A stretch of 64,000 bases of DNA from positions 11,502 through 75,501 of the forward strand of contig NZ_DASUCC010000040.1 of assembly GCF_035762905.1 (NCBI RefSeq), in the 5' to 3' direction. The stretch's first letter is position 1. Each line of letters begins with the position of its first letter. This DNA comes from DASYTH01 sp035762905 (GTDB lineage: Bacteria; Actinomycetota; Actinomycetes; Mycobacteriales; Pseudonocardiaceae). The translations under genes and the position numbers were made by a program. Positions 42,818-51,865 of the stretch are shown one piece after another. Under the pieces are notes generated by a model. The model had not been told where the DNA came from. It searched no databases and saw only the letters and a program-made list of their open reading frames with translations.

Positions 42818-44083
42818 ATGACGGCGCTGACGGTCACAGTGGATCCGGCCGAGCTCGGGTTCGACCCGGTACGGCTTGAGCGCATCGACCGGCTGCTCGC
42901 GCGCTATGTCGACGACGGACAGCTGCCCGGCTGGCTCATGCTCGTCGCCCGGCGCGGCCAGATCGTGCACCTGACCCGGTACGGACAGCGGGACCTGGCG
43001 GCGGGACTGCCGGTCGAGCTCGACACCCGGTGGCGGATCCACTCGATGACCAAGCCGATCACCTCGGTGGCCGCCATGACGCTCTACGAGGAGGGCGCGT
43101 TCCTGCTCACCGATCCGATCGCGCGCTGGCTGCCCGAGTTCGCCGACATGCGGGTCTACACCATGGGATCGGCGCTGCGCCCGACGACCGTGCCGGCCAC
43201 CGAGCCGATCCGGGTGTGGCACCTGCTCACCCACACCGCGGGCCTGACCTACGGCTTCCTGCACACGCACCCGGTCGACGCGATGTACCGGGCCGCGGGG
43301 TTCGAATGGAGCGCGGGCACCGGCCTCACCCTCGCCGACTGCTGCGCGCGCTGGGCCGAGCTGCCGCTGCTGTTCCAGCCCGGCGCGGAGTGGAACTACT
43401 CGGTGGCCTCCGACGTTCTCGGCCGCCTGGTCGAGGTGCTGTCCGGCAAGCCGCTCGACCAGTTCCTCGCCGAACGCGTGCTGGCACCCCTCGGCATGAC
43501 CGACACGTCGTTCTGGGTCGGCGCCGATGCCAAGGACAAGCTGGCCGCCCTCTACGTCGCCGACCCGGAGTCCGGGCGCGCCGTGCCCGACCCGCTGCTC
43601 GGCCGGGCGCCGGACCACCCGCCCACCTTCCTGTCCGGCGGCGGCGGCCTGGTCAGCACCGCGGCCGACTACCACCGGTTCACCCAGTTCCTGCTCCGCG
43701 GCGGTGAGCTCGACGGCACCCGGCTGCTCGGCACCCGCACCCTCGCCCTGATGACCCGCAACCACCTGCCCGGCGGTGTCGACCTGGAGACCTACGGCCG
43801 CCCGGTGCACGCCGAGATGCCGTTCCGCGGCGTCGGCTTCGGCCTCGGCTTCGCCGTGCTGCTCGACCCGGCCGCGGCCAGTACCCCGTCGGCGGCCGGC
43901 GAGTACGCCTGGGGCGGGGCGGCGAGCACCGCGTTCTGGGTGGATCCGGCCGAGGAGCTGACCGCCGTCTTCTTCACCCAGCTCCGCCCGTCGAGCACCT
44001 ACCCGCTGCGCACCCAGTTGCGCCAGGTCGTCTACCAGGCGCTGGTCGACGTCCCGGTCGCCGCTCGGCTCAGGGAGCCGTGA
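42818..44083 (+). CDS. Serine hydrolase of the beta-lactamase/class C PBP-like family
   Basis: This 421-residue protein has the nucleophile motif S76-M-T-K79 (HSMTKP), the tyrosine motif in WNYSVASD, and a late GGAAST region taking the place of KTG. HTAGLTYGF and LGMTDTSFWV are typical of the family. No signal peptide is visible, so it is cytoplasmic and more likely an esterase or D-aminopeptidase-like enzyme than an antibiotic-degrading beta-lactamase. GGGAGG lies nine bases before the ATG at 42818. It is divergent from the SDR gene. Confidence 0.88.
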   Translation: MTALTVTVDPAELGFDPVRLERIDRLLARYVDDGQLPGWLMLVARRGQIVHLTRYGQRDLAAGLPVELDTRWRIHSMTKPITSVAAMTLYEEGAFLLTDPIARWLPEFADMRVYTMGSALRPTTVPATEPIRVWHLLTHTAGLTYGFLHTHPVDAMYRAAGFEWSAGTGLTLADCCARWAELPLLFQPGAEWNYSVASDVLGRLVEVLSGKPLDQFLAERVLAPLGMTDTSFWVGADAKDKLAALYVADPESGRAVPDPLLGRAPDHPPTFLSGGGGLVSTAADYHRFTQFLLRGGELDGTRLLGTRTLALMTRNHLPGGVDLETYGRPVHAEMPFRGVGFGLGFAVLLDPAAASTPSAAGEYAWGGAASTAFWVDPAEELTAVFFTQLRPSSTYPLRTQLRQVVYQALVDVPVAARLREP

Positions 44084-44114
44084 AGGGCGACCGGGGCGTT
44101 GGTCCGGACCGGGC

Positions 44115-44600
44115 TCAGCCGGGCTGGCCGGCCAGCACGCGCTTGCTGGCGGAGACCTGCGCGGCGTTGCACCGCTTGGTGTAGTGGGTCCACTTGGCGC
44201 CGAGCGCCTTGGCGCCGCAGTCGGCGATGATCTCGATGCCGCCGACGTGGGCCAGGCCGGCTCGGGCGGCGTCGATGCCGCCGTAGATCCGGCCCTGCTG
44301 CACGTGCACCCATTCGTGCCGGACCACGTCGAGGATCCGGGTGGCCGGCGTGCGCGGGGCGATGTAGACCACACCGCGGGACAGGTCGGTCGCTCCCCAG
44401 GCGCCCTTGTCGGCGACGATCCAGGTAGCCGAGCGGGCACCCGGCACCCGGTTGACGGCGTCGTTCAGTCGCTGCTCGAAGCTGACCACCTTGACGGCCT
44501 TCGCCTTGGTGGTCTTGCGCGGGGCGGCACTAGCCGTGGTGGCGGACAGGGTCACTGCTGCGGCGGCGGCAGTGGCGACCGCGACGATTTTGGCGAACAT
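44115..44600 (-). CDS. Small secreted HExxH protein
   Basis: This 161-residue exported protein has the signal peptide MFAKIVAVATAAAAAVTLSA followed by TTASAAP. A basic stretch (RKTTKAKAVKVV) opens the mature chain. His95-Glu96-Trp97-Val98-His99 (HEWVH) is a zincin-type motif, followed by conserved-looking GRIYGG and two Cys (DCGAKAL, TKRCNA) that may pair. A third ligand is not obvious. It could be a small metallopeptidase or a zinc-bound inactive relative; no named family is recognised. It converges on the serine hydrolase gene. Confidence 0.75.
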   Translation of the reverse strand: MFAKIVAVATAAAAAVTLSATTASAAPRKTTKAKAVKVVSFEQRLNDAVNRVPGARSATWIVADKGAWGATDLSRGVVYIAPRTPATRILDVVRHEWVHVQQGRIYGGIDAARAGLAHVGGIEIIADCGAKALGAKWTHYTKRCNAAQVSASKRVLAGQPG

Positions 44601-44706
44601 GGTCCAACGAATCGGACCGGGAGTGCCACATCCGAGTTAACCCGATAGTTCGCAACCGAGCTGCACCCATGCAGGGATCAGAAGTGATAACGGTCACTTT
44701 TCGCGG

Positions 44707-45840
44707 CTACTCGACGACGTGCAGGCTCCTGTCGGTGTTGTTGAACCGCTGGCCAGCGTCGCTGGTGACCGTCACGATGTCCTCGATCCGCACCCCGAAC
44801 CGGCCGGAGAGGTAGATGCCGGGCTCGATGGAGAAGCACATGCCCGGCTTCAGCGGTAGCTCCTCCCCTTCCACTATGTAAGGGGGCTCGTGCGTTGTCA
44901 CCCCAATGCCGTGCCCGGTCCGGTGAATGAACTGCGGTCCGTAACCGGCTTCGGTGATCACGCCCCGGGCCACCCGGTCGATCTCGGCGCAGGACACGCC
45001 CGGCCGCACCGCCTCGAACGCCGTCTGCTGGGCCAGCCGCACGACCTCGTGCACCCGCCGCACCTCGGCGCTCGGCTCGCCCACGGTCACCGTGCGGGTG
45101 GTGTCCGAGCCGTACCCGTACCTCAGGCCGCCGAAGTCCAGCACCACGGCGTCGCCGGGCTGGATTGCCCGGTCACCCGCCTCGTGGTGCGGGTTCGCGC
45201 CGTTCGGACCGGACCCGACCACGGTGAAGTCGACCTGCTCGTGGCCGAACTCGCGGAGCAGCCGGGCCAGGTCGGCCGCAACGTCGTTCTCCCGCCGACC
45301 GGCGAAGCGCACGTGCAGGATCTCGCCGAAGGTGGCGTCCGCGGCGGCACCGGCCGCGGCCAGCCGGCCCAGTTCGTTGGCGTCCTTGACCGCGCGCAGC
45401 ATGGGCAGACTGTGGCTCAGCGCCCGGTACCGGGTGTCCGGCAGCGCCTCCTGCAGCCCGAGCAGGTGCATGGACCAGGTGGAGTCGGAGATCCCGAAGC
45501 GCCCGTCCGGCTGCAGCAGCCGGCCGGCCACCGCGTAGGGGTCGGCGCCGTCGGACCAGTCGACGATGCCGAAACAGGTCGCGCCCTTGGCGGCCTCGAC
45601 GTCCGGGCGTTCCAGGGTGGGGACCACCATCGTCGGCCGCACGCTGCGGGACAGCACCAGCATGGTGAGCCGCTCGGTGATCGCCGTCGGGCGGTAGCCG
45701 GTCAGCCAGAGCAGGTCCGGGCCCGGGGCGACGATGACGCCGTCCAGCCCGGCCTCGACCGCCTGATCGACGACCCGGTGCATCCGGACCGCGTAGTCGT
45801 CGGCGGTGAACGGCACGGGCTCGGCGGCTGCGATGGTCAT
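44707..45840 (-). CDS. M24 family metallopeptidase (Xaa-Pro aminopeptidase-like)
   Basis: This 377-residue protein has the creatinase N-terminal domain (about 1-145; VIVAPGPDLLWLTGY) and the pita-bread M24 domain with five metal ligands in order: Asp in VVLDFGG, Asp in GSDTTRTV, His in HRTGHGIGV, Glu in SIEPGIY and Glu in RIEDIV. Xaa-Pro dipeptidase or aminopeptidase activity is expected in the cytoplasm. The ATG at 45840 has AAGGAG five bases upstream, so the GTG at 45858 is rejected. It is downstream of and co-oriented with the GH13/GH63 pair, separated by 80 bp. Confidence 0.92.
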   Translation of the reverse strand: MTIAAAEPVPFTADDYAVRMHRVVDQAVEAGLDGVIVAPGPDLLWLTGYRPTAITERLTMLVLSRSVRPTMVVPTLERPDVEAAKGATCFGIVDWSDGADPYAVAGRLLQPDGRFGISDSTWSMHLLGLQEALPDTRYRALSHSLPMLRAVKDANELGRLAAAGAAADATFGEILHVRFAGRRENDVAADLARLLREFGHEQVDFTVVGSGPNGANPHHEAGDRAIQPGDAVVLDFGGLRYGYGSDTTRTVTVGEPSAEVRRVHEVVRLAQQTAFEAVRPGVSCAEIDRVARGVITEAGYGPQFIHRTGHGIGVTTHEPPYIVEGEELPLKPGMCFSIEPGIYLSGRFGVRIEDIVTVTSDAGQRFNNTDRSLHVVE

Positions 45841-45920
45841 GGCTGCTCCTTCGTCCACCCGGCCACGCTAGGGACGCGCCGCGCCGGCAGAGATCACACC
45901 TTTGGGGTGAGGCGTCCACA

Positions 45921-47423
45921 TCACCCCGTAACCAGCGGCTTCAGGGGTCGGGTGGCGGTGAGGAGGTGGACCTGCCAGGGCTGGAGGGAGACGTAGAGGC
46001 CGAGGGCGGCGAGTTCGGTGCCGTCGCGGTCGTAGACGTCGCCGGTGAGGTGGTCGGTGAGGCGGCATGTGGTGCCGGGCAGGTCGGGCCAGGACAGGGG
46101 GACGCGGGCCTGGGCGGGGGCGGCGGAGTAGTTGATCACTACCAGGTGCCGGGCGGTGGGACTCTCCCAGGTCCAGGCCAGGATGTTCAGGCAGGTCTGG
46201 TTGTCCGGCCAGCCGCTGGGGTCGAGCAGGCGCCAGGTGCCGGCGCGCAGGCGGTGCTCGCCGACGGTCGCCAGCAAGCGGCGGTACCAGTCGGCCAGGG
46301 CGGGGTCGGCCGGCTCGTCGGGTCGCCGGGACAGGAACACCGGCGGCCGGACCCGGCGGCCCTCGAACTGCCCCTCGTGCCACATCGTGGCGCCGGGCAG
46401 GGTGGCGACCGCGACGGCGGCGGCGCGCTCCGCGGACGGGGACAGCCGGTCGGCGATCCGCGGCTCGTCGTGGTTCTCCAGGAACCGCAGCAGCCGCGAC
46501 TGGTATTCGGAGTCCGCGCCGAGATGGCCGCGGATGGCCGACGTGTCGCCCTCGACGATCCGGTCGTAGAGCCGCTTGTCGTAGCAGAAGTCGAACCCCT
46601 GCCGCTGCAGCGTCCACTCCATGTCCCAGTACGCCTCGGCGATCAGCACCGTGTGCGGGTGCCGGGCGCGCAGCGCGGTGATCACCTCCGGCCAGAACTC
46701 CTGGCTCGGTTCCGGACCGGTGTGCCCGGCCCAGGTCTTGGCGAACACCGGGTTGGTCATCAGCATCGCCATGTCGCACCGGATCCCGTCGCACGCCTCG
46801 GCGATCTCGCCGAGGGTCCGCGCGGTCGCGGCGCGCAACGCAGGCGAGAACGCGTCCAGTTGCACCACGTCCGGCCACGGCGGGAAGTACGGGTCGCGGC
46901 CGTACGCCAGCACGTGCCCGTTCACCGCCAGCCAGCCGGCCGGGTCGGCCCGGAGGTCGATCTCCGCACCCCGCACGAAATGCTCCGGGTGCTCGGTCAC
47001 CCAGGGATGGTCGGGCGCGACGTGGTTGGGCACGTAGTCCAGCAGCAGCCGCACCCCCCGTTCGGCCAGCGCGGCGCGGGCCGCGGCCAGCGCCGCCTGG
47101 CCGCCGAACGCCTCGTCGACCACGTAGCGGTGCACGCAGTACGGCGAGCCGATCACGTCGGCGGCCGTCACGTCCGGCAGCGCCTGCCGAAACGACGCCT
47201 GCAGTTCCGCGTTGGCGTTGGCCAGGGTCAGCCCGGCCGGGCTGCGCTCCCACACCCCCATCAGCCAGACCGCGTCGACGCCGGCCGGGGTGACCGCGTC
47301 CCACTCCCCCGCCGGCACGTCGGCAAGCGTGACCGGGTGACCCGCCGCGCGGGACAGCGCATCCAGCCACACCGCGGTGTTCACCTCGTAGATCACCGGA
47401 GCGACCGGCCACCCGGCCGTCAC
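45921..47423 (-). CDS. GH13 alpha-amylase-family glycosidase
   Basis: This 500-residue cytoplasmic enzyme has the GH13 barrel. Conserved region I is LLLDYVPNHVAPDHPW; region II is GIRCDMAML with nucleophile Asp217; the acid/base is Glu263 in LIAEAYWDMEW; region IV is FLENHDEPR. Region II has Arg and Asp as required. The C-terminal beta-domain ends ALGLYVSLQPWQVHLL. The GTG at 47423 overlaps the stop of the preceding GH63 gene by four bases, so the two are translated together. The substrate is unknown; trehalose, sucrose-type or glucosylglycerate-type alpha-glucosides are possible. Confidence 0.88.
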   Translation of the reverse strand: MTAGWPVAPVIYEVNTAVWLDALSRAAGHPVTLADVPAGEWDAVTPAGVDAVWLMGVWERSPAGLTLANANAELQASFRQALPDVTAADVIGSPYCVHRYVVDEAFGGQAALAAARAALAERGVRLLLDYVPNHVAPDHPWVTEHPEHFVRGAEIDLRADPAGWLAVNGHVLAYGRDPYFPPWPDVVQLDAFSPALRAATARTLGEIAEACDGIRCDMAMLMTNPVFAKTWAGHTGPEPSQEFWPEVITALRARHPHTVLIAEAYWDMEWTLQRQGFDFCYDKRLYDRIVEGDTSAIRGHLGADSEYQSRLLRFLENHDEPRIADRLSPSAERAAAVAVATLPGATMWHEGQFEGRRVRPPVFLSRRPDEPADPALADWYRRLLATVGEHRLRAGTWRLLDPSGWPDNQTCLNILAWTWESPTARHLVVINYSAAPAQARVPLSWPDLPGTTCRLTDHLTGDVYDRDGTELAALGLYVSLQPWQVHLLTATRPLKPLVTG

Positions 47424-50119
47424 GACGGCACCGACAGCGGGGCCAGCCGGCGCGGGCGGGGAATCATGGCGGCGGCCACCCGGCTGCGGAACAGCAGCGG
47501 CAGCAGGGCCACCGTGCCGGTCCACCCGGTCTGGTGGCTGGCTCCGATCCCGGCTCCGTTGTCGCCGTGGAAGTACTCGTAGAACAGCACCAGATCGCGC
47601 CAGTGCGGGGAGTCGTGCGGAATCGGCGCGTCGCCGTAGAGCGGCCGGCGGCCGTCCGGCCCGGGCAGGAAGGTGCCGGTGAGCCGGTCGCCGATCTCCC
47701 GGGCCACCTCGTACAGGGTGGCCTGCCGCCCGGATCCGGTCGGGCACTCCACGGTGAACTCGTCGCCGAAATAGGCGTACAGGTTGAGCAGCGCCCGGAT
47801 CAGCATCACGTTGATCGGGAGCCACACCGGCCCGCGCCAGTTGGAGTTGCCGCCGAACATGCCGGAGTCGGACTCGGCCGGCACGTAACCCACCCGGTAC
47901 TCCTGCCCGTCCACCCGCAGCACGTAGGGATGCTCCAGGTGCCACCGGGACACCGAACGGATGCCGTGCGGTCCGAGGAACTCCGCCTCGTCCAGCATCC
48001 GCGCCAGGATCCGGCGCAGCCGCGCTTCGTCGAACAGCGCGAACAGCATCGGCCCGGTCGCCCGGCTCTGCCGGCCATGCCCCCACAGCGCCTTGGTGAC
48101 CGCGGGATGCCGGTCCAGGAACCCGGCGGCGTCGGTCACCAGCCCGGGAAACGCGGTGCGCACCTCGCTACCCAGCACGGTCGCGGCCGCCAGCGGCATC
48201 AGCCCGACGATCGAGCGCACCCGCAGCGGGGTGGCGCTGCCGTCCGGGCGGCGCAGCACGTCGTAGAAGAATCCGTCCTCCTCGTCCCACAGGCTCATCC
48301 CGTCCGGGCCGACATGGTTGGTGGCGGCGGCGATCCAGGCGAAGTTCTGCATCAGCATCTTGGCCTGTTCCAGGTACACCGGGTTCTGCACGGCCAGTTC
48401 CACGGCCATCTGGGTCAAGTTCTCGCAGTACAGCGCCATCCACGCGGTGCCGTCCGCCTGGTCGATCCAGCCGCCGGTGGGCAGCGGCGCGCTGCGGTCG
48501 AACACACCGATGTTGTCCAGCCCGAGAAAGCCGCCCTGGAAGATGTTCCGGTCGTCGGTGTCCTTGCGGTTGAGCCACCAGTCGAAGTTCCGCATCAGCT
48601 TGTGGAAGGCGTTCTCCAGGAACGCCCGATCCCCCTTGCCGGTCCTGGCCTTCTCGAACTCGTAGACGAACAGCGTCGCCCAGGCGTGCACCGGTGGGTT
48701 CACGTCGCTGAAGTTCCATTCATAGGCCGGCAGCTGACCGTTGGGATGCAGATATCGCCGGCCCAGCAACAGGTTCAGCTGCTGCTTGGCGAACGCCAGG
48801 TCGACCGGGGCGATGGCCACCGCGTGGAAGGCCAGATCCCAGGCGGCGAACCACGGATACTCCCAGGTGTCCGGCATGGAGATGATGTCCTCGGCGACCA
48901 TGTGCCGCCAGTCGCTGTTGCGCAGCGGAACGTCGGCGGCCAGCGGGTCGGCGCCGTGCTCTTCCAGCCAGCGCTCCACGTCCAGCGCGTAGTACTGCTT
49001 GGACCACAGCATCCCGGCCAGCGCCTGGCGGCAGACCAGCCGTTCGTCGGCGCTGAGGTCCGTGCCGAGCACGCCGGCGTAGTACTCGTCCGCTTCCGCG
49101 ATCCGGGCGGCGAACACCTCGTCGAATCCGGCGAACGGGTCGGTGTCGGTCTGGATGTCGGTCAGCCGCAACCGGATCGTCGCGGTGCCGCCGGCCGGAA
49201 CGGACGCTATGTGATGCAGCGCGGCCTTGGTGCCGGTCCCGCTCGGGTCCACGGCGCCGGCCTCGCCGTGCACCACGGCCCGGTGGATACCGTCCTTGAC
49301 GTACCGGGAGTCGTTGGCCGATCCGAAGACCCGCTCGTTGTTGGTCTCGTTGTCGGTCACCAGCACGCCGACGGTGGTCTCGCCGTAGAGCCAGCGGACG
49401 CCCAACTCGGCGTGCTCGGCGCGGACCGTGGCCCGGCCGCGCAGGTCGCTTATCGCGTGCAGCCGGGGTTTCTCGGCCCCACCCGCCCACGACCAGGTGT
49501 GCCGGAACCACAGGGTGGGCAGCACGTGCAGCAGGGCCTGCGCCGGACCGCGGTTGTGCGCGGTGATCCGCATGAGCACATCCTCCGGCGTGGCCTTGGC
49601 ATATTCCACCTCGACGTCGAAATACCGGTCCGCACCGAAGATTCCGGTGTCCACCAGCTCGTACTCCGGGTCGAGCTTGCCGCGCATCCGGTTGGTGGCC
49701 ACCAGATCCGCGTAGGGGAACTCGGCCTGCGGGTACTTGTAGAGCATCTTCAGGTAGGAGGAGGTCGGCGTCGCGTCCAGGTAGAAATAGCATTCCTTGA
49801 CGTCCTCGCCGTGATTTCCCTCCGCGTTCGTGAGGCCGAACAGCCGTTCCTTGAGAATGGGGTCGGCGCCGTTCCACAGGGCCAGCGCGAGGCACAGCTG
49901 CTGCCGGTCGTCGCAGAATCCGGCCAGACCGTCCTCACCCCACCGGTAGGCCCGGTAGCGGGCCTGATCGTGGGTGAAGGCGGCCCAGCTGTCCGGCCCG
50001 GTGCCGCGGTCCTCGCGCACCGTCCCCCACTGCCGTTCGCTGAGGTACGGACCCCACCGCCGCCAGGCGACTCCGGTCAGATCAGCCTCGTCGAGCCGTC
50101 GCCGTTCCGCGTCAACCAT
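47420..50119 (-). CDS. GH63-like (MGH1-type) glycoside hydrolase
   Basis: This 899-residue enzyme has an N-terminal beta-sandwich domain (about 1-350; FGLTNAEGNHGEDVKECYFY) and a C-terminal (alpha/alpha)6 barrel (about 370-880; GQLPAYEWNFSDVNPPVHAW, GFLGLDNIGVFDRS, SDSGMFGGNSNWRGPVWLP). This matches eukaryotic-like processing glucosidases and bacterial mannosylglycerate/glucosylglycerate hydrolase relatives, though it is about twice the length of the short bacterial GgH enzymes. There is no signal peptide. It is paired by a 4-bp overlap with the GH13 enzyme, so the two may act on one alpha-glucoside. Confidence 0.85.
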   Translation of the reverse strand: MVDAERRRLDEADLTGVAWRRWGPYLSERQWGTVREDRGTGPDSWAAFTHDQARYRAYRWGEDGLAGFCDDRQQLCLALALWNGADPILKERLFGLTNAEGNHGEDVKECYFYLDATPTSSYLKMLYKYPQAEFPYADLVATNRMRGKLDPEYELVDTGIFGADRYFDVEVEYAKATPEDVLMRITAHNRGPAQALLHVLPTLWFRHTWSWAGGAEKPRLHAISDLRGRATVRAEHAELGVRWLYGETTVGVLVTDNETNNERVFGSANDSRYVKDGIHRAVVHGEAGAVDPSGTGTKAALHHIASVPAGGTATIRLRLTDIQTDTDPFAGFDEVFAARIAEADEYYAGVLGTDLSADERLVCRQALAGMLWSKQYYALDVERWLEEHGADPLAADVPLRNSDWRHMVAEDIISMPDTWEYPWFAAWDLAFHAVAIAPVDLAFAKQQLNLLLGRRYLHPNGQLPAYEWNFSDVNPPVHAWATLFVYEFEKARTGKGDRAFLENAFHKLMRNFDWWLNRKDTDDRNIFQGGFLGLDNIGVFDRSAPLPTGGWIDQADGTAWMALYCENLTQMAVELAVQNPVYLEQAKMLMQNFAWIAAATNHVGPDGMSLWDEEDGFFYDVLRRPDGSATPLRVRSIVGLMPLAAATVLGSEVRTAFPGLVTDAAGFLDRHPAVTKALWGHGRQSRATGPMLFALFDEARLRRILARMLDEAEFLGPHGIRSVSRWHLEHPYVLRVDGQEYRVGYVPAESDSGMFGGNSNWRGPVWLPINVMLIRALLNLYAYFGDEFTVECPTGSGRQATLYEVAREIGDRLTGTFLPGPDGRRPLYGDAPIPHDSPHWRDLVLFYEYFHGDNGAGIGASHQTGWTGTVALLPLLFRSRVAAAMIPRPRRLAPLSVPS

Positions 50120-50314
50120 GCCGTCCAGCCTGTCCCGCGCCCGCGTGCGCGAGGGTCACCCCCGGAGGATGAATCCGGCGGGCGGTACCCGGTTACCGGG
50201 TGAGCGGCAGCCTTCCCGCAGTTTCGGCCGTGCCGCTGGATCATCCGGCGCCGCCGCGGCTACGCTCTGCCCGCTCGAAATCCGAGCCTTCTCAACGAAT
50301 GGGGGAACTGCCAC

Positions 50315-51346
50315 ATGCCCAGTCTGACCAGAATCGCCCGCGGCGGCGGGTTGGCGCTCGCCGGAGCGATCGCGCTCACCGTCGCCGTCTCCGTCCCGGC
50401 GTCGGCCGCGCCGACCGTAGCCGAGCTGAGCCCGCTGCCCGGCGCGGTGCACGCGGTGCCCACCGACATCAACGCCAAGGGTGATGTCGTCGGCGGTTCC
50501 GGCAACTTCTCCGGCGGGTTCCAGCACGCCGTGCGCTGGTGCGCCGACGGCTCGATCACCGATCTCGGCACGCTGCCCGGCGGCCAGTTCAGCTTCGCCA
50601 ACGGGATCAACCGGGATGGGGTGATCGTCGGCCGGTCCGACAACCAGGCGGTGCGCTGGAACACCGACGGCACCATCACCACCCTCGTGCCGCTCGCCGG
50701 GTTCAGCGACGCCTGGGCGACCGCGATCAACAACCGCGGGATCATCGCCGGCGAGGCCTGGGACCGGTCCACCGGTGTGCACCGCGCGGTGCAATGGCGG
50801 CCCAACGGACGGCTCACCGTGCTCGCCATTCCAGCGGGCTACGGCAGCACTCTGGTCGAGGACATCAACCAGGACGGGGTGATCGTGGGCTGGGCGGTGA
50901 GCCCGGCGTTCGCCGACCGCGCGGTCCGCTGGAACACCGACGGCACCGTCACCGACCTCGGCCTGCTGCCCGGTGGCCGGTCCAGCCAGGCGCGCGGAAT
51001 CAACCGGGACGGCGTCATCGTCGGCGCGGCGGACGACGCCAACGGAGGGTTCCACGCGGTGCGCTGGGCGCCGGACGGCACGATCACCGACCTGGGCACC
51101 CTGCCGGGTGGTTTCGGCACCTACGCGGAGGGCATCAACGACCGGGGCGTGATCGTCGGCTTCACCCAGACCGTGGACGGCGACCGCCCGGTCCGGTGGG
51201 GTCCCAACGGAACCATCACCGACCTCGGCTCGCTGCCCGGCCAGTTCGGCGCCAGCGCCCGGGCGATCAACAACGACGGCACGGTCGTCGGTGTCTCCGG
51301 CTCCGGCGACAACCGCGCCCTGCGCTGGACCCGGCCCGCCGCCTGA
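50315..51346 (+). CDS. Secreted HAF-repeat protein, seven repeats
   Basis: This 343-residue protein has the signal peptide LALAGAIALTVAVSVPASAAP. The mature part consists of seven tandem ~40-48-residue units of the form (A)-x-INxxGVIVG ... AVRWNTDGTITDLGTLPGG, the HAF (extracellular) repeat. Seven units suggest a seven-bladed propeller closed by the final RALRW strand. No catalytic residues are visible; binding or scaffolding outside the cell is likely. A weak ribosome-binding site (GGGGGAA) precedes the ATG by about 12 bases. It is followed 15 bp later by a GNAT gene. Confidence 0.88.
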   Translation: MPSLTRIARGGGLALAGAIALTVAVSVPASAAPTVAELSPLPGAVHAVPTDINAKGDVVGGSGNFSGGFQHAVRWCADGSITDLGTLPGGQFSFANGINRDGVIVGRSDNQAVRWNTDGTITTLVPLAGFSDAWATAINNRGIIAGEAWDRSTGVHRAVQWRPNGRLTVLAIPAGYGSTLVEDINQDGVIVGWAVSPAFADRAVRWNTDGTVTDLGLLPGGRSSQARGINRDGVIVGAADDANGGFHAVRWAPDGTITDLGTLPGGFGTYAEGINDRGVIVGFTQTVDGDRPVRWGPNGTITDLGSLPGQFGASARAINNDGTVVGVSGSGDNRALRWTRPAA

Positions 51347-51361
51347 GCCACGATCGACCCC

Positions 51362-51865
51362 GTGCTGGGTACGGACCGCCTGCTGCTGACCCCGGTGGGC
51401 CCGCGGGACCATACGATCCTGCGGGTCCACTGGGGTGATCCGGACGTCTACCGCTTCCTGTTCGACGGGGCGGCGCCGTCCGATGCGGAGATCTCCGGCG
51501 TGATCGAGGACAGCGAGCGGACCTTCGGCGCACACGGGTACGGCGTGTGGCTGGTGCGGGAGCGCGACGGTGACCGGCCGGTCGGCACGGTGGCGTTGCG
51601 GACGTTGGCGGATCTCGGGCTCGAGGTGGTGTACAGCCTGGCCCCGTCGGTGTGGGGCCGGGGCTACGCGACCGAGGCGGCCGGCGCCGTGGTCGAGCAC
51701 GCGCTCGGGCCGCTCGGACTGACCGAGGTGCTCGCCGAGGTCGACACGGCCAACGCGGCCTCAGCCGCCGTCGTCCGCCGCCTTGGCATGGTCGCGTTCG
51801 CGGTCGTTCCCGGCGTGCTCGGCCCGATGACCCGCTACCGCGGCGTTCGCGACGAGCAGCGGTGA
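51362..51865 (+). CDS. GNAT family N-acetyltransferase (RimJ-like)
   Basis: This 167-residue protein begins GTG: LGTDRLLLTPVGPRD is the RimJ/RimL-type N-terminus. The acetyl-CoA loop appears as YSLAPSVWGRGYATEA, and the C-terminal NAASAAVVRRLGMV is the usual final helix. The substrate, an N-terminal or side-chain amine, is unknown. Its last 105 bases overlap the 3' end of the convergent AI-2E family gene. Confidence 0.88.
   Translation: MLGTDRLLLTPVGPRDHTILRVHWGDPDVYRFLFDGAAPSDAEISGVIEDSERTFGAHGYGVWLVRERDGDRPVGTVALRTLADLGLEVVYSLAPSVWGRGYATEAAGAVVEHALGPLGLTEVLAEVDTANAASAAVVRRLGMVAFAVVPGVLGPMTRYRGVRDEQR

Noticed and set aside
42818..44083. Beta-lactamase conferring antibiotic resistance
   Set aside because: The SxxK and Tyr motifs are present, but no signal peptide and no KTG are seen; a cytoplasmic esterase or peptidase-like serine hydrolase is likelier.
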